NCBI GenBank assembly: GCA_947251855.1
Contig: CAMXUZ010000142.1
Location: 1-8,400, forward strand
From: an uncultured Ruaniaceae bacterium
GTDB lineage: Bacteria; Actinomycetota; Actinomycetes; Actinomycetales; Beutenbergiaceae
DNA: 8,400 bases
Reading direction: 5' to 3'
A program made the translations under genes and the position numbers. Shown piece by piece: positions 1 through 8,400 of this stretch (its first letter is position 1; each line of letters opens with the position of its first letter). The notes under the pieces were generated by a model. That model searched no databases. It was not told the DNA's origin and saw only the letters and a program-made list of their open reading frames with translations.

Positions 1-414
1 TTGGTTCGCGAAACCCGCCCGGGCGAGCGCCGCCGTCAGAAAGTCTCCCGTGCGGTCGCCGGTGAACACCCGGCCTGTACGGTTCGCTCCATGCGCGGCG
101 GGAGCAAGCCCGACGATGGCCAGGCCCGCCTCGTCGTCACCGAAACCGGGCGCGGGCCGCCCCCAATACGTCTCGTTCGCGTACGCTTTTCGTTTCGTCT
201 GCGCGACCTCTTCGCGCCACGCCACGAGCCGCGGGCAGGCCCGGCAAACGGATACGCGTGCGGACAGTTCCTGCAGGTCAGGCGAAGAATTTGCGAGCTC
301 CGAGACAGAACCGGCCAGGGGCGTAACCGGGGTGGTTTCGCTCGCTGGATCCCCCGGCCAACCACTGCCCGGAATGACCGCATCGTGGAAAAGTGTTTCC
401 ATTCCTGGATTCAT
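1..414 (-). CDS. Family 5 (type b) uracil-DNA glycosylase, N-terminal part, cut by the left window edge
   Basis: This DNA repair enzyme removes uracil, and in studied family 5 members some other deaminated bases, from DNA to start base excision repair. The 138 visible codons contain the family signature: a [10 protein letters not shown] segment (residues 15-24), a Cys pair CRACPRL (C57, C60) that normally binds a [4Fe-4S] cluster with two further cysteines nearer the C-terminus, [11 protein letters not shown] (83-93), and motif 1 [13 protein letters not shown] (102-114). Motif 1 has Ala where other UDG families have a catalytic Asp or Asn; this is typical of family 5. The other two cluster cysteines and the second catalytic motif lie outside the window. 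The start at 414 is the most upstream ATG after an in-frame stop; a second ATG lies at 402. Neither has a clear ribosome-binding site, so initiation may be leaderless or weak. It is transcribed divergently from the xanthine dehydrogenase operon. The family call is firm; substrate range is not shown here. Confidence 0.9.
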   Translation of the reverse strand, partial: MNPGMETLFHDAVIPGSGWPGDPASETTPVTPLAGSVSELANSSPDLQELSARVSVCRACPRLVAWREEVAQTKRKAYANETYWGRPAPGFGDDEAGLAIVGLAPAAHGANRTGRVFTGDRTGDFLTAALARAGFANQ

Positions 415-546
415 GATGTAATGTCTATCTCATCGGCTACGTTCTGTTCTGCATGGATAACCTGAGCGTGGCATCCGGCCTCACTGGTCCGCAACCATGC
501 GACAGCCCACAGAAGCGCTAAGAACCGGTGAGCATTGGAGGACGCC
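415..546. promoter_or_regulatory. Divergent intergenic region between the glycosylase gene and the xdh operon
   Basis: These 132 bases must carry promoters for both flanking divergent genes, but no consensus promoter stands out. A GATAAC hexamer at 456-461 matches 4 of 6 positions of a -10 box for the + strand, but the matching -35 position is poor. Two short inverted repeats are visible: TGGT-N5-ACCA at 485-497, and GCATGG (451-456) with CCATGC (495-500). Either could be a half-site pair for a repressor, but both are short enough to arise by chance. No regulator gene lies in the window, so the controlling protein is unknown. The region role is inferred from gene orientation, not from recognised motifs. 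Confidence 0.5.
537..542 (+). promoter_or_regulatory. Ribosome-binding site GGAGGA that fixes the xdhA start
   Basis: The GGAGGA stretch lies four bases upstream of the ATG at 547 and is the best Shine-Dalgarno match in the region. An in-frame TTG at 535 would extend the protein by four residues, but that start would overlap the ribosome-binding site, so 547 is preferred. Confidence 0.75.
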
Positions 547-2039
<1,493 letters not shown>

Positions 2040-2043
<4 letters not shown>

Positions 2044-4403
2044 GTTACTACCAGACCCGCCCGCTCGCGGACATCCCACGCGATTCCGAAGTGGGCAAGA
2101 CCATCCCCCACGAGAGCGCCATTGAGCACGTGACCGGCCGGGCGCTCTACACCGACGACCTCCCGCCGCGGCACACGGGCGTCCTCCACGCATGGCCGGT
2201 GCAAGTCCACGTCGCCCACGCGCGAGTGGAGGAGATCCGAACCGGCGCGGCCGCGGCGTTGCCCGGCGTCGTCAAGATCCTCACGGCCGATGACGTGCCG
2301 GGCTTCAATGACGGCGGGATCAAGCGGGATCAGCCCCTCTTCCCCAGCGAGGTATGCATGTACGGGCACCCCGTTGCGTGGGTGCTCGGGGAAACCGAGG
2401 ATGCCGCCCGGAAGGGCGCCGAGGCGGTCGAGGTGGACTTCACCGAACTCCCCGCGATCCTCACCCCGAAGGAAGCGATTGCGGCGGGCTCCTTCCAAGG
2501 CTCCCAACCCGTCCTCGCGCGCGGGGACATCGAATCAGGGTTCGCTGAAGCGGACCACGTGTTCGAAGGCGAGTTCGAGCTCGGCGGGCAGGAGCACTTC
2601 TACCTCGAGACCCAGGCCTCGTTCGCGATGGTCGACGAGGCAGGGCAGATTTTCATCCAGTCCTCCACTCAGCACCCCTCCGAAACGCAGGATATCGTTG
2701 CCCAAGTCCTCGGCCTGAGCGCCTCGGAGGTCACCGTTCAGTGCCTGCGCATGGGCGGCGGATTCGGCGGTAAGGAGATGCAGCCGCACTGGCTCGCCGC
2801 GGTCGCTGCCCTCGGCGCGAGCCTCACCAACCGCCCGGTGCGCCTGCGGCTCAACCGGATGCAGGACATGACGATGATCGGCAAACGCCACGGGTTCCAC
2901 TCCACCTGGAAAGCGGGATTCACCGCAGATGGCAAGATCGTCGCCCTCGACGCCACGCTCACCGCCGACGGCGGGTGGAGCCTGGAGCTCTCCGAACCGG
3001 TCCTCGCCCGGGCGCTGTGCCACATCGACAACGCCTACTTCGTACCGAACCTCCAGGTGGCCGGGCGGATCGCAAAGACTCACAAGACCTCGCAGACCGC
3101 GTTCCGCGGCTTCGGCGGCCCCCAGGGCATGCTCGTGATGGAGGACATCCTCGGCCAGGTCGCACCACGACTCGGTCTCAGCGCGAAGGAACTGCGGGAG
3201 CGCAATTTCTACCAGGTCGGGCAGACGACGCCGTACGGGCAGGAGGTGCCGCAGTCGGATCGGATGACGAACATCTGGGAGGAACTCACCGTCACGAGCA
3301 ACTACGACGCTCGCCGGGCCCAGATCGATGAGTTCAACGCGGGCAGCCCCCACATCAAGCGGGGGCTGGCGATCACGCCGGTGAAGTTCGGCATCTCGTT
3401 CAACCTCACGGCGTTCAACCAGGCCGGGGCGCTGGTGCACGTGTACAAGGACGGCTCGGTGCTCATCAACCACGGCGGCACCGAGATGGGCCAGGGCCTG
3501 CACACGAAGATGCTCCAGGTCGCCGCGACCGCCCTCGGCCTGCCGCTGCAGCGGGTGCGCCTCGCCCCCACCCGCACCGATAAGGTGCCGAACACGTCCG
3601 CCACCGCGGCCTCGACCGGCACCGACCTCAACGGTGGTGCGGTGAAGAACGCGTGCGAGAAGATCCTCACCCGACTCGCCCCCGTGGCCGCGACGATGCT
3701 CGGTGTCAATCCCGACGACGTACGTTTTGCCCGTGGGCACGTGACGGGATTGGGTTCCGACCACGCGCTCACCTGGGAGGAAGTGATCCACGCGGCGTAT
3801 TTCCAACGGGTCTCCCTCTCGGCCACCGGGTTCTACCGCACCGAGGGGCTGCACTGGGATGCGGCGACGTTCCAGGGTTCCCCGTTCAAGTACTTCGCCT
3901 ACGGCGCGGCAGTTGTCGAAGTAGAGGTGAACGGGTTCTCCGGAGAATACGTCTCCCGCCGGGTCGACATCCTCCATGACGTCGGGGACGCGATCTCCCC
4001 ACTCATCGACATCGGCCAGATCGAGGGCGGCTACATCCAGGGCGCGGGGTGGCTCACGCTCGAGGAACTCGTGTGGGACACCGCCGACCGGCCCGGCCGC
4101 GGCCGCCTCACCACGCCCGGGCCGAGCACGTACAAGATCCCCTCCTTCTCCGAGATGCCACACGACTTCCGGGTGGCCACGTACTCGCAAGCGACGGAAC
4201 CGGGGAGCGTGTACGGATCGAAGGCGGTGGGGGAACCTCCCCTCATGCTCGCCTTCGCCGCGCGCGAGGCCCTACGGGATGCCGCGGGAGCATTCGGCCG
4301 GCCGGGAACTTCCGTCACCCTCGCCTCCCCGGCGACCCCCGAAGCGGTGTTCTGGTCCGTGCAGCGGGTGCGGACCTCGGCTGCTGAACCTGCGCTGGCC
4401 TAG
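2040..4403 (+). CDS. xdhB: Xanthine dehydrogenase large subunit (molybdopterin-binding, catalytic)
   Basis: This subunit hydroxylates hypoxanthine to xanthine and xanthine to urate at a sulfurated molybdenum cofactor. The 787 residues match the usual XdhB length (about 780). Counting against my recollection of the bovine enzyme, all key residues are present at matching spacing: Q211 (bovine Q767) in STQHPSETQ, E246 (E802) in MGGGFGGKE, R324 (R880) in ARALCH, F358 (F914) in FRGFGG, F454 (F1009) in FGISF, and the catalytic base E732 (E1261) in KAVGEPPL. Further cofactor-contact motifs are GQEHFYLET (183-191) and GTEMGQGLHTK (480-490). Retaining both E246 and R324 supports purine oxidation over aldehyde oxidation. 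The N-terminal aldehyde-oxidase a/b hammerhead domain covers about residues 28-138. The ATG overlaps the xdhA stop, implying translational coupling and equal subunit supply. I see no truncation or frameshift. Confidence 0.96.
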
Positions 4404-4411
4404 GAACAGAC

Positions 4412-5236
4412 ATGTCTACCAAAGGTTGGCTCGCGGGATTGGCGCACCTCTCCGCCACGGGCACACGCGCCGTACTCGCCACGATCGTCACCGTACGCGG
4501 CCATTCCCCTCGGGATGTCGGGGCGAAGATGGCGGTGAGCGCGGAGGCGACGTACGGCTCGATCGGCGGGGGCAACATGGAAGCCACCATCATCGATTCC
4601 GCCCGCGAGATGCTCACCCAGCACGAACGCGCCAACGGCGATTACCCGCACGTGGAGACGCTCGAGTTCGGCCTCAACGAACACGCGCGCAACCACCACG
4701 GCACCCAGTGCTGCGGGGGCGTGGTGGAGGTGCTCCTCGAACACGTGCCCGCGCCCCCGGTCATCGCTGTGTTCGGGCTCGGCCACGTGGGTGAGGAGAT
4801 CGCCCGGATCCTCTCTCGCCACGACGCGAACCTTCACCTCACCGATTCGCGCGCAGACATCCTCGGCCCGCGAACAGTCGAGGTGATCACCGGCGGCCAC
4901 GCGAACGTCACGCTGCACAACCCGCCCGCCCCGGAGATCGTGCTCGATCAGCTCCCGCCCGGGGCCCACGTGCTCATCCTCACCCACGACCACGCCGAGG
5001 ATCTCACCCTGTGCGACGCCGCGCTGCGCCACGGGCGGCTCGCCTCCATCGGAGTCATCGGGTCGCGGGCGAAATGGCTGCGATTCCGCAAGAAGCTCCT
5101 CGAGCTCGGCCATAGCGAAGCAGCCGTAGAAACCATCCACTCCCCCATCGGCGTGCAGGACATCTCCGGCAAACACCCCGCGGTCATCGCTGTGAGCGTT
5201 GCCGCCGACCTCCTCCGAATTCTCACTAAGGCTTAA
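4412..5236 (+). CDS. xdhC: Xanthine dehydrogenase accessory (molybdenum cofactor maturation) protein XdhC
   Basis: XdhC binds the molybdenum cofactor, supports its sulfuration and hands it to XdhB; it is not part of the final enzyme. This role is established for the Rhodobacter capsulatus homologue. The 274 residues show the N-terminal XdhC/CoxI domain, with VRGHSPRDVGAKM (28-40), GSIGGGNMEA (49-58) and the conserved QCCGG (99-103; the C100/C101 pair is a candidate cofactor contact). A Rossmann-type C-terminal domain follows, with VFGLGHVG (120-127), GVIGSRAKW (214-222) and SPIGVQDISGKHPAVIA (244-260). The start at 4412 is supported by AGGAA at 4402-4406, five bases upstream and overlapping the xdhB stop codon. 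It lies eight bases after xdhB and two bases before guaD, so it is almost certainly cotranscribed. Family and role are well supported. Confidence 0.93.
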   Translation: MSTKGWLAGLAHLSATGTRAVLATIVTVRGHSPRDVGAKMAVSAEATYGSIGGGNMEATIIDSAREMLTQHERANGDYPHVETLEFGLNEHARNHHGTQCCGGVVEVLLEHVPAPPVIAVFGLGHVGEEIARILSRHDANLHLTDSRADILGPRTVEVITGGHANVTLHNPPAPEIVLDQLPPGAHVLILTHDHAEDLTLCDAALRHGRLASIGVIGSRAKWLRFRKKLLELGHSEAAVETIHSPIGVQDISGKHPAVIAVSVAADLLRILTKA

Positions 5237-5238
5237 CA

Positions 5239-6561
5239 ATGACGACGATTTACTACGGGCACATCATGGACACGCCCGAGTCCCCTTTCACCGGCGGCGA
5301 GCTCCGCGCCGAGACCACCGCCCTGGCCGTCACCGATGGTCGGATCGTTCTCCGCGGCGGGCTCAACGATGCCGAAGCAGCTTTCCCCGGGGCGGAGGTC
5401 GTTCGCTTCGACGGGCTCCTCATCCCCGGCATGGTCGACACCCACGTCCACTATCCCCAGCTCCCCGTCGTCGGGGGTCTGGGAATGCCGCTGCTGCAGT
5501 GGCTGGACGAGTGCGCACTCCCGCAGGAGGTCCGCCTCGCCGATAACGACCATGCCCGCGACCTCGCCGGCCGGTTCCTCGGCGGTCTCGCGAGCGCGGG
5601 AACGACGAGCGCGCTCGTATTCGGCTCCCACTACGCAACCGCGATGCACACCTTTTTTGACGCCGCGGCGAGCTCGGGGCTGCGGATAACCTCCGGCGTC
5701 GTCGTCTCCGATCGAAACCTGCGCGAAGAACTCCATGCGACGCCGCAGACCGCGCGGGAGGAGATGGCCGGGCTCATCGACGCCTGGCACGGCAAGGGGA
5801 ACCTGCGCTACGCCGTCACCCCGCGGTTTTCCCTCTCGGCCACGGAGGCGATGTTAGAGGCGTGCGCCGAGGCCTTCGCTTCCGCCCCCGGCCTCTTCTT
5901 CACCTCCCACGTCAATGAGAGCCGCCAAGAGGTCAAGGTCGTCGCGGAACTGTTCCCCCACCTCGCCTCCTACACCGATACCTACGACGCCTTCGGGCTG
6001 CTGACGGACCACTCCGTGCTCGCCCACAACGTCCACCCCACGAGTGCCGAGCTAGCCCGGCTCGCGCAAACGGGGTCAAGTATTGCCCACTGCCCGACGT
6101 CGAACTCCTCGTTGGGCAGCGGATTGTTCCCGCTGTCTGCCCACATCGATGCAGGCGTGCGGGTCGCCCTCGGTTCCGACGTCGGCGCCGGAACCGGGCT
6201 GTGCCTGGTGAAAGAGGGCCTACAGGCCTACTTCCAACAGCAGCTCCACGAAGATGGATACCCCCTCACGCCGGCGCATCTGCTGTACCTGGCTACCCGT
6301 GCCGGGGCGCTCGCGTTGAACCTTCCCCAGGTCGGGCATCTGAGTGAGGGGATGGCATTCGACGCCGTCCACTTCTCGCCCGCGGACGGCTCCACCTTCT
6401 CATACGTGCTCGGCGGAGCACCCAACCCCAGTGCAGCGCTCGCGTCGCTGTTCACCCTCGCGACGGAAGCCGATATTGCTGCCGTTTACGTCGATGGGGT
6501 GGCAGTGACACACCGGGACGAATCATCCGGTAAAGTTCTTTCAGCATCTGCACTTTCCTAA
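5239..6561 (+). CDS. guaD: Guanine deaminase
   Basis: This cytoplasmic zinc amidohydrolase converts guanine to xanthine and ammonia, supplying the substrate of the xanthine dehydrogenase encoded just upstream. The 440 residues match the usual GuaD length (E. coli GuaD is about 439). The metal and active-site set is complete: DTHVHYPQ with H69 and H71, substrate-binding PRFSLS (R195 region), SHVNE with H224 and E227, LAHNVH with H263, and GSDVGAGTG with D314. CPTSNSSLGSGLF (285-297) is also characteristic of guanine deaminases and argues against related deaminases of the same superfamily such as cytosine, S-adenosylhomocysteine or chlorohydrolase-type enzymes. AAGG at 5228-5231, seven bases before the ATG, is a plausible ribosome-binding site; only two bases separate it from xdhC. 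No defects are seen. Confidence 0.94.
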   Translation: MTTIYYGHIMDTPESPFTGGELRAETTALAVTDGRIVLRGGLNDAEAAFPGAEVVRFDGLLIPGMVDTHVHYPQLPVVGGLGMPLLQWLDECALPQEVRLADNDHARDLAGRFLGGLASAGTTSALVFGSHYATAMHTFFDAAASSGLRITSGVVVSDRNLREELHATPQTAREEMAGLIDAWHGKGNLRYAVTPRFSLSATEAMLEACAEAFASAPGLFFTSHVNESRQEVKVVAELFPHLASYTDTYDAFGLLTDHSVLAHNVHPTSAELARLAQTGSSIAHCPTSNSSLGSGLFPLSAHIDAGVRVALGSDVGAGTGLCLVKEGLQAYFQQQLHEDGYPLTPAHLLYLATRAGALALNLPQVGHLSEGMAFDAVHFSPADGSTFSYVLGGAPNPSAALASLFTLATEADIAAVYVDGVAVTHRDESSGKVLSASALS

Positions 6562-6590
6562 TCCCAACTGCCCGTGCCCAAAGGAGAGCA

Positions 6591-8006
6591 ATGAGCACCG
6601 AAACGCCTGCCACGGTGGAGACGAGGGTCGAACCCCTGCCTCCCAAGAATGGCTTTGATAAGTTCTTCGAGATCTCGAAGTATCGCACGAACGTTCCGCG
6701 GGAGATTCGCGCGGGGTTAACGACGTTCCTCGCGATGAGCTACGTCATCTTCGTTAACCCCGACGTGCTCTCCTCGGCGATCGTCATCCCGGGTGTGGAC
6801 AACGTCTTCAGCCAGCTCGTCATGGTCACGTGCATGGCCGCGTTCCTCGGTTCGCTCGTGATGGGGGTCATTGCGCGGTTCCCCTTCGCACAGGCCCCGG
6901 GCATGGGGTTGAACGCTTTCTTCGCCTTCACCGTCGTGGGGCAGATGGGCTACTCGTGGGAAGTCGCCCTCGGTGCCGTGTTCCTCTCCGGGGTACTGTT
7001 CATCGTCCTGTCCGTCATCGGGGTGCGAAAAGCCATCGTGCAGGCACTCCCGCTGAGCCTGAAGTTCGCGATCACCTCCGGCATCGGCGCTTTCCTCGCG
7101 TTCCTGGGGATGGATAATGCCGGGATCGTCGTTGCCGATCCGGCGACGCTGGTCGGCATGGGCGACTTCGGGGCCGCGCACGTATGGCTAAGCATCGTGG
7201 GTCTCATCATCATCGCGGTGCTGATGAAGCTGCGGGTGACCGGCGCGATCCTGTGGGGGATCCTCGCGACGACGATCATCGCGATCGCCGCCCGCCTCCC
7301 CGTGTACCCGGGGGCCGAGGAGGGCGAATTTGTTCCCTTCGAGGGCTTCGGCGGCTCGATCGTCGCCGCGCCGTTCTGGCCGAGCGACCTCGCCTTCAAG
7401 ATGGACATCGGTGGCGCGCTGGGCCTCGGCCTGCTGTCGGTAGTGTTCACCTTCTTCTTCGTGGACTTCTTCGATGCCACCGGTACCCTCACCGGGCTGA
7501 GCCAGCGTGCCGGGTTCCTCGACGAACACGGCGAGATGCCCCGCGCGAAGACGGTGTTCTCCATGGACGGACTCGCCGCGATGGTCGGTGCGGCCCTCGG
7601 GACCTCCACGACCACCGCGTACGTCGAATCCGCAGCGGGGGTGGAAGAAGGAGGGCGAACCGGCCTCACCGCTGTGACCACGGGCGTGTTGTTCCTGCTG
7701 TCGATGTTCTTCTGGCCCCTCATCGGCGCCGTGCCCGGAGCGGCGACGGCCCCGGCGCTCATCATCATCGGCGCGCTCATGATGAGCGGCGTCATGCACA
7801 TCGACTGGTCGGACATCGGTGATTCCCTGCCCGCATTCCTCACGATCGTTGCGATGCCGTTCACCTTCTCCATCGCCAACGGCGTCTCCTTCGGGATCAT
7901 CGCCTACGCGCTCATCAAGGTCCTCTCCGGGCGGGTGAAGGAAGCCCACTGGATGATGTACCTCCTCGCCGGTCTGCTGATCCTCAGATACATCTATCTG
8001 GGCTAG
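6591..8006 (+). CDS. NCS2 family purine permease, AzgA-type (guanine/hypoxanthine/adenine)
   Basis: This inner-membrane protein probably imports purine bases by proton symport. The 471 residues have a short hydrophilic N-terminus (about 1-38) followed by 12 or more hydrophobic segments, for example about 40-58, 73-95, 124-144, 157-175, 197-235, 277-297, 361-378, 384-402, 412-446 and 453-470, consistent with the 14-helix NCS2 fold. AzgA-subfamily motifs are EIRAGLTTFLAMSY (38-51), APGMGLNAFFAF (102-113), DFFDATGTLTGLS (292-304) and TTTAYVESAAGVEEGGRTGL (340-359). These separate it from the xanthine/urate (NAT) branch, so it more likely takes up guanine and hypoxanthine, or adenine, than xanthine. 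AAGGAG at 6581-6586, four bases before the ATG, is a strong ribosome-binding site. The 29-base gap to guaD keeps it in the same operon and fits a supply role. It resembles GhxP, AdeP and PbuG/PbuO; which base is preferred cannot be read from the sequence. Confidence 0.92.
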   Translation: MSTETPATVETRVEPLPPKNGFDKFFEISKYRTNVPREIRAGLTTFLAMSYVIFVNPDVLSSAIVIPGVDNVFSQLVMVTCMAAFLGSLVMGVIARFPFAQAPGMGLNAFFAFTVVGQMGYSWEVALGAVFLSGVLFIVLSVIGVRKAIVQALPLSLKFAITSGIGAFLAFLGMDNAGIVVADPATLVGMGDFGAAHVWLSIVGLIIIAVLMKLRVTGAILWGILATTIIAIAARLPVYPGAEEGEFVPFEGFGGSIVAAPFWPSDLAFKMDIGGALGLGLLSVVFTFFFVDFFDATGTLTGLSQRAGFLDEHGEMPRAKTVFSMDGLAAMVGAALGTSTTTAYVESAAGVEEGGRTGLTAVTTGVLFLLSMFFWPLIGAVPGAATAPALIIIGALMMSGVMHIDWSDIGDSLPAFLTIVAMPFTFSIANGVSFGIIAYALIKVLSGRVKEAHWMMYLLAGLLILRYIYLG

Positions 8007-8040
8007 CGCTCTGATGGCTCGGCGATCGCTGACCGCTTAC

Positions 8041-8076
8041 GCGCGCGGGCCAGTAGTCAAGCTGGCCAGTGCGCGC
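8041..8076 (+). terminator. GC-rich hairpin, possible operon terminator
   Basis: GGCCAG (8048-8053) pairs with CTGGCC (8062-8067) across an eight-base loop. GCGCGC (8041-8046) pairs with GCGCGC (8071-8076) outside it, with a small asymmetric bulge between the two stems. The structure begins about 35 bases after the permease stop. No T-tract follows, so it is not a textbook intrinsic terminator, but such U-less hairpins are common after genes in high-GC actinobacteria. It could equally protect the transcript 3' end. Confidence 0.5.
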
Positions 8077-8110
8077 GCCACGTATGCGTGCGGGCCGACT
8101 AGGACGCGTT

Positions 8111-8136
8111 GGCTGGCGGCGATGGCTGGCGGCGAT
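8111..8136 (+). repeat. 13-base perfect tandem repeat, two copies
   Basis: GGCTGGCGGCGAT occurs at 8111-8123 and again, identical, at 8124-8136. It lies in non-coding sequence between the putative terminator and the poly-G run. It probably arose by slippage; no function is apparent. Confidence 0.85.
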
Positions 8137-8146
8137 GCCCCTGGGC

Positions 8147-8158
8147 GGGGGGGGGGGG
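8147..8158 (+). repeat. 12-G homopolymer
   Basis: An uninterrupted run of twelve G residues, preceded by GGGC, lies in the gene-free tail. Such tracts slip during replication and are also common places for sequencing error, so its exact length should be treated with caution. Confidence 0.9.
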
Positions 8159-8295
8159 AGTGGCTCCCGCCACCCGCGTCTGTGTTCCGCGCCGCACGAG
8201 CTCTCGGAGCCGCTGCGCCGCAGCGCCCTGACACGCCCGGAATCGCCCTGCGGAGTTCTCGACAACGACTTTAGGGTTGACCTGGTCGAAGATAT

Positions 8296-8339
8296 CAACC
8301 TCAATCTCGTTTTCGAGCAACCTCAATGTCGTTCTCGGC
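8296..8339 (+). repeat. 22-base imperfect tandem repeat with an internal small hairpin
   Basis: Two adjacent 22-base units (8296-8317 and 8318-8339) share the core CAACCTCAAT, then TCGTT and TCG. They differ at two of the first twenty bases and at the last two. The first unit ends in CTCG-TTTT-CGAG (8306-8317), a four-base stem with a T loop; the second copy has lost this pairing. Because 22 is not a multiple of three, the two copies are read in different frames, so the repeat does not look like a protein repeat. Confidence 0.75.
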
Positions 8340-8400
8340 GCGGCTCCCTCAAAGTCGGGCCGAGCGGCCGATGCGACGGGGCCGTCGGCAAGGGCCACCT

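Larger units (their letters stand above)
8007..8400. other. Terminal stretch without a convincing gene
   Basis: These 394 bases follow the operon. They hold the hairpin at 8041-8076, a 13-base tandem repeat, a 12-G run and a 22-base tandem repeat, listed separately. Roughly 8271-8335 is clearly AT-richer than the rest of the window. A - strand frame stays open from the right edge down to 8099. Its first part (about 8250-8400) reads like plausible protein, including LENEIEVDIFDQVNPKVVVE, but I recognise no family. The rest crosses the poly-G run and becomes low-complexity Pro/Arg/Ala. It might be the 3' end of a gene that continues to the right, or chance. Confidence 0.4.

Noticed and set aside
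1..465. Long + strand open frames over the first 465 bases
   Set aside because: They are shadows of the - strand glycosylase, whose family 5 motifs are unmistakable.
2535..4190. A 551-codon - strand open frame antisense to xdhB
   Set aside because: Long antisense frames are expected in GC-rich genes. The + strand frame has every catalytic residue of XdhB in place, and the antisense product shows no coherent domain.
6950..7900. A 316-codon - strand open frame antisense to the permease
   Set aside because: It mirrors the permease codons and gives a low-complexity Ser/Pro/Ala product. The + strand reading has clear AzgA motifs.
8014..8274. An 86-codon + strand open frame after the permease
   Set aside because: It spans the hairpin, the 13-base repeat and the poly-G run, has no ribosome-binding site and yields an Ala/Arg-rich product without motifs.
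8296..8339. CRISPR-like array
   Set aside because: The two repeat units are directly adjacent, with no spacer between them and only two copies.
8099..8398. A 99-codon - strand frame open at the right edge
   Set aside because: The first part reads plausibly, but no family is recognised and the second half passes through the poly-G run into Pro/Arg low complexity. It is described as part of the gene-free tail, not called as a gene.

Overview
The window is GC-rich throughout, with GC-ending codons in the coding parts. The protein sequences read like those of a high-GC Gram-positive bacterium (Actinomycetota). I cannot place it more precisely from sequence alone. The main content is a compact purine-catabolism operon on the + strand.

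Layout. Positions 1-414 (- strand) hold the N-terminal part of a family 5 (type b) uracil-DNA glycosylase that runs off the left edge. A 132-base divergent intergenic region (415-546) follows. Five + strand genes then run without a real gap: xdhA (547-2043, [2Fe-2S]/FAD subunit of xanthine dehydrogenase), xdhB (2040-4403, molybdopterin catalytic subunit), xdhC (4412-5236, molybdenum cofactor maturation factor), guaD (5239-6561, guanine deaminase) and an AzgA-type NCS2 purine permease (6591-8006). The last 394 bases (8007-8400) hold no convincing gene. They contain a strong GC-rich hairpin that may end the operon, a 13-base tandem repeat, a 12-G homopolymer and a 22-base imperfect tandem repeat in a locally AT-richer patch.

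How the genes fit together. The permease would bring in guanine or hypoxanthine (possibly adenine). GuaD deaminates guanine to xanthine. XdhAB, matured by XdhC, oxidises hypoxanthine and xanthine to urate. Start/stop overlaps or gaps of 2-29 bases suggest one transcript with translational coupling. No uricase, ureide-pathway gene, molybdopterin biosynthesis gene or regulator lies in the window.

The pathway is well known and I found no convincing undescribed system. The most unusual feature is an insertion of about 27 residues in XdhA with four extra cysteines, placed between the two cysteine pairs that bind the second iron-sulfur cluster. The repeats and composition change in the right-hand tail are the next most noteworthy.
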